Source of the DNA: Chitinophaga sp. YR627
Lineage (GTDB): Bacteria > Bacteroidota > Bacteroidia > Chitinophagales > Chitinophagaceae
Reading direction: 5' to 3'
Assembly (NCBI RefSeq): GCF_900114995.1
Contig: NZ_FOUX01000004.1
Location: 124,001 to 188,000 of the forward strand
Length of the DNA: 64,000 nucleotides
Part shown: piece after piece, positions 32,265-41,665 of the stretch
Layout: the number at the start of each line of letters is the position of its first letter
Position numbering within the stretch: position 1 is the stretch's first letter
Program-made: the position numbers and the translations under genes
The notes under the pieces: model-generated
Database searches by the model: none
Told to the model about the DNA's origin: nothing
Seen by the model: only the letters and a program-made list of their open reading frames with translations

Positions 32265-32732
32265 ATGACAGGCTTTCTCGGTGAATATGAGGCTACGTTG
32301 GATGCAAAAGGTCGCTTTCTACTCCCGGCAGGCTTTAAAAAGCAACTGGCAGAAGGCGCAGGAGAGCAGTTTGTCATCAACAGGGGTTTTGAAAAATGTT
32401 TGTCTTTGTATCCCATGAGTGAATGGCAGCCAATTTTTGAGAAGATCAGCAAGTTAAACGACTTCGATCCGAAAGTCAGAGAATTCAGGCGCTACTTTTT
32501 AAATGGGGCAACAATATGTGAACTGGATAGCGCGGGGAGATTATTAGTACCAAAAAACTTAATGGCCTACGCCTCACTCGGGAAAGACATTGTGCTGGCT
32601 GCGGCGACGAATAAGATTGAAATCTGGGATAAAGGTAAGTACCAGGAGTTCTTTGAAAATTTCTCACCAGGAGCATTTAGCGACCTGGCCCAGCAAGTAA
32701 TGGGAGGCGGGGATAATAATATTTCGATTTAA
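32265..32732 (+). CDS. mraZ: MraZ, dcw operon regulator
   Basis: A 155-aa protein with two AbrB-like swapped-hairpin repeats. The first has GEYEATLDAKGRFLLPAGFK (about residues 5-24), the second CELDSAGRLLVPKNLMAYA (about 82-100); each carries the DxxGR loop that contacts DNA. MraZ forms a ring-shaped oligomer that represses the dcw cluster in E. coli. ATG 32265 is used; the 13 codons upstream in the frame overlap the presumed operator. First gene of the cluster, 8 bp before rsmH. Confidence 0.94.
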   Translation: MTGFLGEYEATLDAKGRFLLPAGFKKQLAEGAGEQFVINRGFEKCLSLYPMSEWQPIFEKISKLNDFDPKVREFRRYFLNGATICELDSAGRLLVPKNLMAYASLGKDIVLAAATNKIEIWDKGKYQEFFENFSPGAFSDLAQQVMGGGDNNISI

Positions 32733-32740
32733 TTGACAGT

Positions 32741-33649
32741 ATGGAAGAAGCTTCAGCATATCATCTGCCCGTATTACTGCAGGAAGTGATCACAAACCTG
32801 CAGATACAACCTGACGGTGTATATGTAGACGCCACTTTTGGTGGCGGAGGCCACTCCAGGGCAATCCTGGAAAAGCTAAATGAGAATGGCAGACTGATCG
32901 TATTTGACCAGGATGAAGACGCCTACAACAACCGGATAGATGACCCAAGGGTCACCTTCGTTCAGCAGAACTTCCGGCACCTGCAGCGCTTCCTCCGCTT
33001 ATACAAGTCTGTACCGGTAGACGGTATTCTCGCTGACCTGGGAGTTTCCTCCTGGCAGTTCGATACCGCTGAAAGAGGATTCAGCACCCGTTTTGACGGA
33101 GATCTGGATATGCGGATGGATAAACGCAATGCGCTGACCGCCGCTTCTCTGCTCCAGTCGTCTACCGAAAAAGAACTGCACCTGCTCTTTCAGAATTACG
33201 GAGAAGTCACAAACGCCCGTACACTCGCAAAGACCATCGTCCAGGAACGCAAGGCAAGACCAATGCGTACGATAAACGAATTCAAATCTGTAATTCAGCC
33301 GATAGTAAAAGGCAATCCGCAGAAATATCTGGCACAGGTTTTCCAGGCACTGCGAATTGTGGTAAATGATGAATTTGGCGCCCTGAAAGATCTGCTGACA
33401 CAATCAGCAGAAGTGTTAAAACCCGGTGGAAAACTGGCAATTATCACCTTTCACTCTCTGGAAGACAGGCTGGTGAAAAATTTCATGAAGACGGGACAAT
33501 TTGAAGCACAGGAAGACACGTTCTCTTACGAAACACCTCCTAAATTATTCAGGTTAGTCACCAAAAAACCGGTTACAGCAAGCCCCGAAGAGCTCAAGCG
33601 CAATACAAGGTCCCGAAGTGCAAAACTAAGGGTAGCCGAAAAAATATAA
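32741..33649 (+). CDS. rsmH: 16S rRNA m4C1402 methyltransferase RsmH
   Basis: A 302-aa SAM-dependent enzyme that N4-methylates C1402 in the ribosomal P site. Motifs: HLPVLLQEVI at the start, VDATFGGGGHSRAIL for SAM binding, GILADLGVSSWQFD with the catalytic region, GFSTRFDGDLDMRMD, and AIITFHSLEDRLVKNF near the C-terminus. Second gene of the dcw cluster (formerly mraW), 8 bp after mraZ. A 77-bp spacer with a hairpin separates it from ftsL. Confidence 0.97.
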   Translation: MEEASAYHLPVLLQEVITNLQIQPDGVYVDATFGGGGHSRAILEKLNENGRLIVFDQDEDAYNNRIDDPRVTFVQQNFRHLQRFLRLYKSVPVDGILADLGVSSWQFDTAERGFSTRFDGDLDMRMDKRNALTAASLLQSSTEKELHLLFQNYGEVTNARTLAKTIVQERKARPMRTINEFKSVIQPIVKGNPQKYLAQVFQALRIVVNDEFGALKDLLTQSAEVLKPGGKLAIITFHSLEDRLVKNFMKTGQFEAQEDTFSYETPPKLFRLVTKKPVTASPEELKRNTRSRSAKLRVAEKI

Positions 33650-33669
33650 ACTGATTATGAATCCGCTAT

Positions 33670-33704
33670 GCCAATGTGCTTGTCACCCGACAGGTAACAT
33701 TGGC
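33670..33704 (+). other. Intra-operon mRNA hairpin before ftsL
   Basis: GCCAATGT (33670-33677) pairs with ACATTGGC (33697-33704), and TGTC with GACA closes an inner stem with loop ACCC. It ends 22 nt before the GTG start of ftsL and has no T-run, so it may tune RNA processing or translation. Confidence 0.5.
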
Positions 33705-33726
33705 TTAGCAGTATAAATGATACAAC

Positions 33727-34110
33727 GTGTTGCAGGAACAGGAAGAATACATATCAGCCGAAGAAGAAACCCCGGAAGAACAACCGGAACTATCGGAACA
33801 ACCGGAACACAAGAGGGAATGGCGCCTCCGTATTAACTACAGGGCGATCACACAAAACATGCCCTTCATTCTGTTCCTCTCCGCGCTCGCCCTGATATAT
33901 ATTGCCAACAGTCATCTTGCAGAAAAAAAGATAAGACGTATCAATACGCTTGGAAGGGAAATCAAAGAATTAAAATGGGAGTACCTGAACGTTAAAAGTG
34001 ATTTGATGTTCCAGAGCAAAATGAGCGAAGTAAGTAAAGCAGTCGATCCCCTCGGATTAAAACCGCTAAGCTCTCCGCCACAAAAAATTGAACTGGAGAA
34101 AAAGGAATAA
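33727..34110 (+). CDS. ftsL: FtsL-like division protein
   Basis: A 127-aa bitopic protein: acidic cytoplasmic tail (residues 1-30, rich in EEQPE), one membrane helix (about 46-63, MPFILFLSALALIYIANSHL), then a periplasmic coiled coil (KKIRRINTLGREIKELKWEY) ending near the envelope in DPLGLKPLS. This matches FtsL of Bacteroidota in size and place; FtsL with FtsB and FtsQ activates the septal synthase FtsWI. Sequence identity is weak in this family, so position between rsmH and ftsI is a main support. Start is GTG 33727, forced by a stop 9 nt upstream. Confidence 0.85.
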   Translation: MLQEQEEYISAEEETPEEQPELSEQPEHKREWRLRINYRAITQNMPFILFLSALALIYIANSHLAEKKIRRINTLGREIKELKWEYLNVKSDLMFQSKMSEVSKAVDPLGLKPLSSPPQKIELEKKE

Positions 34111-34131
34111 ACCTTTTTAACATAACAAACA

Positions 34132-36237
34132 GTGGAAGTAAAGAAAGACATATTGTGGCGTGTGTATCTGTGCTTTATCGGCATGGGACTGTTTGGTGTG
34201 GCAATCCTGGTAAAAATATTCCTGGTACAGAACATCGAAGGCAACTACTGGCGCAGTATGGCAGATAGCCTGCATACCCGCTACGTTTCCCTCGAAGCAG
34301 ACAGGGGTACTATATATTCTGAAGAAGGCCGTATGCTTTCCACATCCATTCCTTATTTCAATTTAAGGGTGGATTTTGCTGCTGATGGTCTGAGAGAAAA
34401 AAATGGCAGACGATTCACAGAGAATGTTGATTCCCTGGCGCTTTGCCTCTCTCAGCTCTTTAAAGACCATACGCAGAACGAGTATAAGAATATCCTCAGA
34501 GAAGGATACAAACGTAAGGACAGGTACTTCCTCCTCAAAAGAGATGTACTGTTCGTACAATATCAGGCGGTCCGCAACTTTCCCATGTTCAGACTCGGAA
34601 AGAACAAAGGCGGCCTGATCGCAGAAACGAAAAACAAACGTATTAACCCCTTCAAACTATTGGCCAACCGTACAATAGGATTATCAAGGGAAAATGCACA
34701 GAACGTAGGTCTCGAAAGGACCTACGATAACTTTTTAAAAGGCGTCACCGGTAAAAGACTGATGCGCCGTATCGCCGGTGGAACATTTGTTCCCGTGGAA
34801 GGATACGATATCGAACCTGAGAACGGCCGCGATATCATCACCACCATCGACGTGAATATGCAGGACATCGCTGAAACAGCCCTCATGAATATGATGATTG
34901 GCAATGAAGCAGAAAATGGTACCTGCATCCTCATGGAAGTGAAAACCGGAAAGATAAAAGCTATTGCCAACTTAGGACGTCAGCCTGACGGCAGCTACTG
35001 GGAGGATATGAACTATGCCCTCCGCGTAGGTGAACCAGGCTCCACTTTCAAACTGGCTACCGTGATCGCTGCCCTGGACGACCAGTATGTCTCCATGAAC
35101 GATCAGGTAAACCTCAATGAAGGACGCCTCCAGATAGGTAAAAGAACTGTTTTTGATTCTGAGCCTCACCCGGGACAAACAAACGTCAGCATCAAACATG
35201 CTTTCGAACTGAGTTCCAACGTGGGCATGGCCCAGCTGGCCATGCGGTGTTACGCAAAGAAGCCCAACGAGTTTGTGGCGCACCTGCGTAAACTGAACCT
35301 CGATAAAACAACCGGTATTGATCTCGTAGGAGAAGGTAAACCGGTGATCAAAAGCACAAAGTCTAAAACCTGGAGCGCTACCAGCTTACCCTGGATGTCT
35401 TTCGGTTATGAAGTGCTGGTAAGTCCGCTGCAGACCTGTATGCTGTATAACGCAGTCGCCAACAACGGCAAAATGATGAAGCCTTACCTCGTAAACTCCA
35501 TCATGGAATACGGTCAGCCGGTAAAGGACTACGATCCTGAAGTGATCATGGACAGTATCTGTTCACAGAACACCTTAAGACAGGTGAAATCCATGCTCGA
35601 AGGCGTAGTGACAAATGGTACAGGCCGCGCACTCTGGACACCTTATTACAAGCTCGCTGGTAAAACAGGTACAGCACTGGTAGCAAATGGTAAAGACGGT
35701 TACAAAGAAAAGATCTACCAGTCTTCCTTCGCCGGCTACTTCCCCGCAAACGATCCACAGTTCACCTGTGTAGTCGTGATCAAGAACAAACCGAATGCGG
35801 TAAAGTTCTACGGAGGAGCAGTAGCAGGACCGGTATTCCGCGAAGTAGCTGATAAACTGTACGCGATCGCACTCGAAAAACAAAGACCCATGCGCGCCGC
35901 TGTTGCAATAGATACATTGCTGGCGTTTAAAACCGGACAGGGACGCGAATGGAAAACCATATTGAACACACTCGACCTGCCCATGCAGGGCGCTGTAGGA
36001 AACAGTAACTGGGTAAGTCCCAGGGTGAATGATAAGAAGATCACCTTCGCTGCCGTTAAACAGGCAAAAGGTGGTGTACCGGATGTAACGGGGATGGGAC
36101 TGAAAGATGCGCTGTACCTGCTGGAGAATGCAGGAATGCGTGTGATCGTAAAAGGTGCCGGAAAAGTGACTAACCAGTCCATACCAGGTGGCTCCTTATT
36201 GGAAAGAAACCAGACTATCGTAATAGAACTGAGCTAA
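34132..36237 (+). CDS. ftsI: Septal penicillin-binding protein 3 (FtsI) with PASTA
   Basis: A 701-aa class B transpeptidase that crosslinks septal peptidoglycan. One N-terminal membrane helix (about 13-33), a dimerisation/pedestal region (LEADRGTIYSEEGRMLSTS), then the transpeptidase domain with Ser304 in STFK, SSN at 361-363 and KTG at 511-513. A C-terminal PASTA domain (about 643-701: VPDVTGMGLKDALYLLENAG) is present, common in Gram-positives and also in Bacteroidota. Start is GTG 34132. It works with FtsW, encoded 4 kb downstream, and precedes murE by 6 bp. Confidence 0.96.
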   Translation: MEVKKDILWRVYLCFIGMGLFGVAILVKIFLVQNIEGNYWRSMADSLHTRYVSLEADRGTIYSEEGRMLSTSIPYFNLRVDFAADGLREKNGRRFTENVDSLALCLSQLFKDHTQNEYKNILREGYKRKDRYFLLKRDVLFVQYQAVRNFPMFRLGKNKGGLIAETKNKRINPFKLLANRTIGLSRENAQNVGLERTYDNFLKGVTGKRLMRRIAGGTFVPVEGYDIEPENGRDIITTIDVNMQDIAETALMNMMIGNEAENGTCILMEVKTGKIKAIANLGRQPDGSYWEDMNYALRVGEPGSTFKLATVIAALDDQYVSMNDQVNLNEGRLQIGKRTVFDSEPHPGQTNVSIKHAFELSSNVGMAQLAMRCYAKKPNEFVAHLRKLNLDKTTGIDLVGEGKPVIKSTKSKTWSATSLPWMSFGYEVLVSPLQTCMLYNAVANNGKMMKPYLVNSIMEYGQPVKDYDPEVIMDSICSQNTLRQVKSMLEGVVTNGTGRALWTPYYKLAGKTGTALVANGKDGYKEKIYQSSFAGYFPANDPQFTCVVVIKNKPNAVKFYGGAVAGPVFREVADKLYAIALEKQRPMRAAVAIDTLLAFKTGQGREWKTILNTLDLPMQGAVGNSNWVSPRVNDKKITFAAVKQAKGGVPDVTGMGLKDALYLLENAGMRVIVKGAGKVTNQSIPGGSLLERNQTIVIELS

Positions 36238-36243
36238 AAGAGC

Positions 36244-37713
36244 ATGATGAAGACGCTGCGAGACATATTATACAATGTGAGCATCCGCGAAGTACACGGC
36301 AGTACAGACACTGCTGTCAGTTCGCTGAGCATCGACTCCCGGGCAGTTACCCGGGGAGGCGCATTTATCGCCATCAAAGGCGTACATGCGGATGGTCACC
36401 TGTTTATTGACAAGGCGATCGCACAGGGAGCAGCAGTCATCATATGTGAAGAGTTGCCGCAAAGCCTGGCTGATGGCCTTACCTATGTACTGGTCAACAG
36501 CAGCGCGACAGCCGCAGGTGTAATTGCCGGTAACTATTATGATAATCCGTCTCATAAACTGAAACTGGTTGGCGTAACCGGTACGAATGGTAAAACAACC
36601 ATCGCTACCCTCCTGTTCCGCCTGTTCAGTAAACTGCGCTTCCACTGCGGACTGCTGTCTACTGTACAAAACCAGATCGGAGATAAGGTCGTACCGGCCA
36701 CACATACCACCCCTGACGCTATCCACCTGAATGCTTTACTCGCAGACATGGTGGATGAAGGCTGTGAATATGTGTTCATGGAAGTCAGTTCTCATGCGGT
36801 GCATCAGCAACGTATCGCAGGACTGAAATTCGCCGGTGGTATATTCAGCAACATCACACATGATCACCTGGATTACCACAAGACCTTTGATGAGTATATC
36901 AAAGTGAAGAAAGCTTTCTTCGACGGACTGCCGGCAACTGCCTTCGCACTCACCAACCTGGATGACAAGCGGGGAAATGTAATGCTGCAGAACACAAAGG
37001 CGAAGAAACAGTCATACAGTCTGAAAACAGTGGCCGACTTCAAGGGTAAGATCCTGGAGAACAACCTGACAGGACTGATCATGACAGTGAATGAAAAGGA
37101 AGTACACTTCCGCCTGATCGGAGAATTCAATGCATATAACCTGCTGGCAGTATACGGTACCGCCATACTGCTGGGACAGGATAAAGACGAAGTACTGCAG
37201 GCACTCAGCGACCTGTCAGGTGCAGAAGGAAGATTTGACTATATCACTTCTGCCAAAGACAGGATCATCGGTATTGTGGACTATGCACATACACCTGACG
37301 CGCTCCTGAATGTACTCGCTACCATTAAGAACCTGCGCAAAGGCAACGAGCAGGTGATCACTGTGGTAGGCTGTGGTGGCGACCGCGATACAGCGAAACG
37401 CCCTGTTATGGCAGCAGTAGCTACTGAACACAGCGACAAGGTGATCCTGACGTCTGACAATCCGCGCTCGGAAGATCCTGTGACTATCATTCAACAGATG
37501 GAAGCAGGTATACCGGTGCATCAGAAGAGAAAGGCACTGTCTATCACAGATAGAAAAGAAGCCATCAAAACAGCTATCAGCCTCGCTAATCCGGATGATA
37601 TTATCCTGATAGCCGGCAAAGGCCACGAGAAATACCAGGAGATCCAGGGAGTAAAACACCCCTTCGACGATAAAAAGGTATTGCTTGAGATGCTGGAACT
37701 AATGGAGAAATAA
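36244..37713 (+). CDS. murE: UDP-MurNAc-L-Ala-D-Glu:meso-DAP ligase
   Basis: A 489-aa Mur ligase that adds the third residue to the stem peptide. The P-loop is VTGTNGKTTIATLL (about 113-126), with FMEVSSHAVHQQR and the carbamylated-Lys region in the middle domain. The substrate-selecting motif near residue 400 is SDNPRSEDP: DNPR indicates meso-diaminopimelate rather than lysine, so the wall is of the DAP type. Start is ATG 36244 or 36247. The 81-bp spacer before mraY has repeated ACAACT/ACTAACTAAC words and CCTGTA/TACAGG. Confidence 0.97.
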   Translation: MMKTLRDILYNVSIREVHGSTDTAVSSLSIDSRAVTRGGAFIAIKGVHADGHLFIDKAIAQGAAVIICEELPQSLADGLTYVLVNSSATAAGVIAGNYYDNPSHKLKLVGVTGTNGKTTIATLLFRLFSKLRFHCGLLSTVQNQIGDKVVPATHTTPDAIHLNALLADMVDEGCEYVFMEVSSHAVHQQRIAGLKFAGGIFSNITHDHLDYHKTFDEYIKVKKAFFDGLPATAFALTNLDDKRGNVMLQNTKAKKQSYSLKTVADFKGKILENNLTGLIMTVNEKEVHFRLIGEFNAYNLLAVYGTAILLGQDKDEVLQALSDLSGAEGRFDYITSAKDRIIGIVDYAHTPDALLNVLATIKNLRKGNEQVITVVGCGGDRDTAKRPVMAAVATEHSDKVILTSDNPRSEDPVTIIQQMEAGIPVHQKRKALSITDRKEAIKTAISLANPDDIILIAGKGHEKYQEIQGVKHPFDDKKVLLEMLELMEK

Positions 37714-37794
37714 CGACAACTGACAACTGAGACAACTAACTAACAAAACCTGTAAGTAACGACTACAGGCTATTGACCGAGACTAACTAACGAT

Positions 37795-39045
37795 ATGCTA
37801 TATTACTTATTTAACTATCTCAAATCATTAAACTTCAGCGGCAGCGGGATGTTTCAATTCATCACGTTCCGGGTGACCATGGCATTGCTGCTGTCGTTAG
37901 CGATTTCCCTGTTATTAGGTAAACGCATTGTGAAGTATCTCCAGCGCAAACAGATCGGGGAAACCATCCGTGATCTGGGCCTGGCAGGAGAAAACTCCAA
38001 AAAAGGTACTCCTACTATGGGTGGTCTCATCATCCTGTCTTCCATACTCATTCCTACCCTGCTGTTTGCACAGATCAAAACAGTGTATATCTGGCTGATG
38101 CTGCTTTGTACAGTGTGGTTAGGACTGATTGGTTTCCTGGATGACTATATCAAGGTCTTCAAAAAGAATAAAGAAGGACTTGCAGGCAAGTTTAAAGTGC
38201 TCGGACAGATAGGTCTGGGCATCATCATAGGTAGTACACTGTATTTCAACGATAACGTAGTGATCTCCCGTGAGATCATCGGCGGTAAAAAACTCGCTCC
38301 GTATGAAAGAACAGTGAACCACCAGGAAAGGGTAACAAAAGATGGACACAGATTTGCAGATGTAAAGACGCCGATCACCACCATCCCTTTTGTAAAGAAT
38401 CATGAGTTCAACTATGCCAAACTGATCTCCTGGATGGGACCAGGCGCAGAGAAATATACATTCATCCTCTACATCCTGATCGTGATCGTTATCATCACAG
38501 CCGTGTCTAACGGGGCTAACCTGACAGATGGACTGGATGGACTGGCAACAGGCGTATCCGCAGTAATAGGTGTGTGTCTCGGCGTATTCGCCTATGTATC
38601 GGGTAACATACAGTTTGCAGAGTACCTGAATATTATGTACATCCCCAACCTGGGTGAACTGTCCATTTTCATTGCGGCCTTCGTAGGTGCATGTGTGGGC
38701 TTCCTCTGGTACAACGCTTATCCGGCGCAGGTATTCATGGGTGATACCGGAAGTCTTGCACTGGGTGGTATAATTGCTTCTATCGCGATTATCGTGAGAA
38801 AAGAGCTCCTGATCCCGATCTTCTGTGGTGTGTTCCTGGTAGAAAACCTCAGCGTGGTGCTGCAGGTCTCCTACTTCAAATACACCAAGAAAAAGTATGG
38901 CGAAGGCAGACGCATTTTTAAGATGTCTCCGCTTCACCATCACTATCAGAAACTGGGATATCATGAAAGTAAAATTGCGGTAAGATTCTGGATCGTGACG
39001 ATCATCTGCGCAGCAGTATCAATAGCAACGTTAAAAATGAGATAA
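37795..39045 (+). CDS. mraY: Phospho-MurNAc-pentapeptide transferase MraY
   Basis: A 416-aa integral membrane enzyme that transfers phospho-MurNAc-pentapeptide to undecaprenyl phosphate to make lipid I. About ten membrane helices. The active-site signatures are GTPTMGGLII, LGFLDDYIKVFKKNKEG (catalytic Asp pair), NLTDGLDGLATG and the C-terminal MSPLHHHYQKLG. The enzyme is somewhat longer than the 360 aa E. coli form because of an inserted cytoplasmic loop (about 165-205, LAPYERTVNHQERVTKDGHR), a known Bacteroidota feature. It is 2 bp from murD. Confidence 0.97.
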   Translation: MLYYLFNYLKSLNFSGSGMFQFITFRVTMALLLSLAISLLLGKRIVKYLQRKQIGETIRDLGLAGENSKKGTPTMGGLIILSSILIPTLLFAQIKTVYIWLMLLCTVWLGLIGFLDDYIKVFKKNKEGLAGKFKVLGQIGLGIIIGSTLYFNDNVVISREIIGGKKLAPYERTVNHQERVTKDGHRFADVKTPITTIPFVKNHEFNYAKLISWMGPGAEKYTFILYILIVIVIITAVSNGANLTDGLDGLATGVSAVIGVCLGVFAYVSGNIQFAEYLNIMYIPNLGELSIFIAAFVGACVGFLWYNAYPAQVFMGDTGSLALGGIIASIAIIVRKELLIPIFCGVFLVENLSVVLQVSYFKYTKKKYGEGRRIFKMSPLHHHYQKLGYHESKIAVRFWIVTIICAAVSIATLKMR

Positions 39046-39047
39046 AC

Positions 39048-40388
39048 ATGCAAAAGAAACTCATCATACTTGGAGCCGGTGAAAGCGGTATCGGTGCTGC
39101 CCTTCTGGGTAAGCAGCAGGGGTATGATGTATTTGTATCTGATGGCGGTGCTATTAAAGACATCTATAAGCAGGAGCTGGCAGTTAACCACATTCCTTTT
39201 GAAGAGGGACAGCATTCCTGGGATGTGATATTGAATGCAGATGAGATCATTAAGAGTCCTGGTATTCCTGAGAAAAGCGAATTGATGAAAAAGGTTCGTG
39301 AAAAACAGGTATCTGTGATCTCTGAGATAGAATTCGCTTACCGGTTCAGCAAAGACAGCAAGGTCATTGCCATCACCGGCAGCAACGGCAAAAGCACAAC
39401 AACGGCGCTCACCTTCAACATCTTTGAAACAGCAGGTCTGCATGCTGCAATGGTGGGAAATATCGGCCTCAGTTACGCGAGGCAGGTAGCGACAGCGCCG
39501 GCGGATTATTACATTGTAGAAGTGAGTAGTTTTCAACTGGACGATATCAGGGATTTTAAGCCAAACGTCGCCATTCTGCTGAACATAACACCAGATCATC
39601 TGGACCGTTATGACTACAAAATGGCGAATTATGTGGCGTCAAAATTCCGCATAGCGATGAATCAGGGACCGGAAGATTATTTCGTGTATTGTATAGATGA
39701 TCCTGAAATCACGAATTATCTGAAGGAACATACTATTTATTCAACAACAATACCGTTTACTATCATGGAACCATTAAAGCAAGGAGGATTTATGGCAAAC
39801 GAACAGGTGAACATCCAGGTTAATGATGAGCCAATGATCGTATCAATGTATGATCTCGCATTGAAAGGCAAACATAACCTGTACAATTCGATGGCAGCTG
39901 GTATTGCGGGGCGAACGATGGACATCAGAAAGGAAAAGATTCGTGAGAGTCTGACCTCTTTCAAGAGCCTCGAGCACCGGATGGAGTATGTGGCAACGGT
40001 ACGCGGCGTGGATTTCATTAATGATAGTAAAGCAACGAACGTTAATTCTCTGTGGTTCGCCCTGGAAAGCATGGAAAACCCGGTAGTCCTGGTGATGGGT
40101 GGTGTGGATAAAGGCAATGACTACAGTGCAATTCGCGATCTGGTAAAAGAAAAAGTAAAAGCGATCATTTGTCTTGGCGTTGATAATTCACCTATACAGG
40201 ATGCATTATCAGGCTATACACCGGTGATGATAGATACACGCAGTATGAAGGATGCAGTCAATGCAGCCTTTCAGTATGCGGCCAAAGGAGATGTGGTACT
40301 GCTCTCTCCTGCCTGCGCAAGCTTCGATCTCTTCAGGAATTATGAAGACAGAGGCCGGCAGTTCAAGGAAGCAGTAAAAGAACTGTAA
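39048..40388 (+). CDS. murD: UDP-MurNAc-L-Ala:D-Glu ligase
   Basis: A 446-aa Mur ligase that adds D-glutamate to UDP-MurNAc-L-Ala. It opens with a Rossmann-like UDP-binding domain (IILGAGESGIGAALLGK), followed by the ATP-binding motif AITGSNGKSTTTALT (about 107-121), VEVSSFQLDDI, LNITPDHLDRY, and HRMEYVATVRGVDFINDSKATN, the MurD signature. Both the position two bases after mraY and the length are typical. ADP-forming, cytoplasmic. Confidence 0.96.
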   Translation: MQKKLIILGAGESGIGAALLGKQQGYDVFVSDGGAIKDIYKQELAVNHIPFEEGQHSWDVILNADEIIKSPGIPEKSELMKKVREKQVSVISEIEFAYRFSKDSKVIAITGSNGKSTTTALTFNIFETAGLHAAMVGNIGLSYARQVATAPADYYIVEVSSFQLDDIRDFKPNVAILLNITPDHLDRYDYKMANYVASKFRIAMNQGPEDYFVYCIDDPEITNYLKEHTIYSTTIPFTIMEPLKQGGFMANEQVNIQVNDEPMIVSMYDLALKGKHNLYNSMAAGIAGRTMDIRKEKIRESLTSFKSLEHRMEYVATVRGVDFINDSKATNVNSLWFALESMENPVVLVMGGVDKGNDYSAIRDLVKEKVKAIICLGVDNSPIQDALSGYTPVMIDTRSMKDAVNAAFQYAAKGDVVLLSPACASFDLFRNYEDRGRQFKEAVKEL

Positions 40389-40441
40389 CCAGCTTGTATC
40401 CGGATTCCGTATCCGGGTAAACAGGCACCAAAAAAGTTGAG

Positions 40442-41635
40442 ATGGATGTACTTCAGAGGACAAAAGGAGACAAAGTGATATGGACGATCGTGATCTTCCT
40501 GTCACTGGTAAGCCTGCTCGCTGTTTACAGCGCCACGGGGTCCCTGGCGTATCGTGAACAGGGTGGTCATACGGAGTATTATCTGTTCAAACAACTGAGT
40601 GTACTTGGAATGGGGTTGCTGATCATCTATTTCGCGCACAGGGTGAATTATACGATTTACTCCCGTGCAGCACAGATAGGGTTTATCATCTCAATTCCTT
40701 TGCTGATATATACACTGGCATTCGGACATAGTCTGAACGATGCCAGCCGGTGGATCCGTCTCCCGGTGATCAATCTGACGTTCCAGACATCGGATGTGGC
40801 TAAACTGGCCATATTCATGTATGTAAGCCGCCAGCTGTCAAGACGCCAGCATATCATTACCGATTTTAAGAAAGGCTTTCTGCCGATCATTATACCGGTA
40901 GCTATTGTATGTGCGCTGATCATGCCGGCAAATATGTCAACGGCATTGCTGCTTGGCGCGAGTTGTATGATACTGTGCTTCATTGGCCGGGTACCTGTCA
41001 GGTTCCTGGCTTCCATGGTAATAGCCGGTCTGGTAATGATCCTTTTGATAATAGGTATCGCTGTAGCAACAGGTAATCCGATGCGTCTCGAAACCTGGAA
41101 GAAAAGGGTGGAACATTTTGTGTCGTCAGACAAAGATGACCTGCCTTATCAGGTACAACAGGCAAACATCGCCATCGCAGGTGGCGGCGTTATCGGAAAA
41201 GGACCTGGTAACAGCACCCAGAGAAACTTTCTTCCTCATGCGTACAGTGATTACATCTACGCAACAATTATTGAGGAGTATGGTATATTTGGCGCCTTTT
41301 TGATATTGATGGCCTACATGTTGCTATTGTTACGTAGCATCCGCATTTACAGAAAATGTCCCTATGCATTCGGCGCATTTCTGGCAGTAGGTCTCAGCGT
41401 CACACTTGTCATACAGGCACTGACTAACATGGCGGTGAATGTAGGGCTCTTTCCGGTAACAGGTGTTACACTGCCACTGGTGAGTATGGGAGGTTCTTCC
41501 GTGATATTTACCAGTCTTGCAATAGGTATCATACTAAGCGTATCCCGTAACGTAGAAGACCTGGAAGGCAAAAGGATAGAACAGGAAAGGATCGCGAAAG
41601 TGATGGAACAGAATGGTATGCAACCAGCAGCTTAA
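40442..41635 (+). CDS. ftsW: FtsW, SEDS septal glycosyltransferase
   Basis: A 397-aa polytopic membrane protein of the SEDS family, which polymerises lipid II at the septum together with FtsI. About ten membrane helices. Recognisable are YSATGSLAYR in the first loop, WIRLPVINLTFQTSDVAKLA (the conserved GxxxQPSE-like region), the large periplasmic loop with VQQANIAIAGGGVIGKGPGN, and the terminal LPLVSMGGSSVIFTSLAIGI. Rod-type RodA is the alternative, but its place among the dcw genes favours FtsW. Start ATG 40442. Confidence 0.94.
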   Translation: MDVLQRTKGDKVIWTIVIFLSLVSLLAVYSATGSLAYREQGGHTEYYLFKQLSVLGMGLLIIYFAHRVNYTIYSRAAQIGFIISIPLLIYTLAFGHSLNDASRWIRLPVINLTFQTSDVAKLAIFMYVSRQLSRRQHIITDFKKGFLPIIIPVAIVCALIMPANMSTALLLGASCMILCFIGRVPVRFLASMVIAGLVMILLIIGIAVATGNPMRLETWKKRVEHFVSSDKDDLPYQVQQANIAIAGGGVIGKGPGNSTQRNFLPHAYSDYIYATIIEEYGIFGAFLILMAYMLLLLRSIRIYRKCPYAFGAFLAVGLSVTLVIQALTNMAVNVGLFPVTGVTLPLVSMGGSSVIFTSLAIGIILSVSRNVEDLEGKRIEQERIAKVMEQNGMQPAA

Positions 41636-41665
41636 AAGAACTAAATAAAAAGTAAATAAAAACAG

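Noticed and set aside
32033..32284. 83-codon plus-strand ORF upstream of mraZ
   Set aside because: Runs through the repeat-rich control region into mraZ in another frame; low-complexity composition and no support.
37714..37794. Repeated ACAACT / ACTAACTAAC words between murE and mraY
   Set aside because: Short, imperfect and without consistent spacing; CCTGTA/TACAGG is too short a stem to call a regulatory element.
38119..39599. Two long minus-strand ORFs (281 and 212 codons)
   Set aside because: Antisense to mraY and murD, rich in His, Cys and Tyr, with no recognisable domain.
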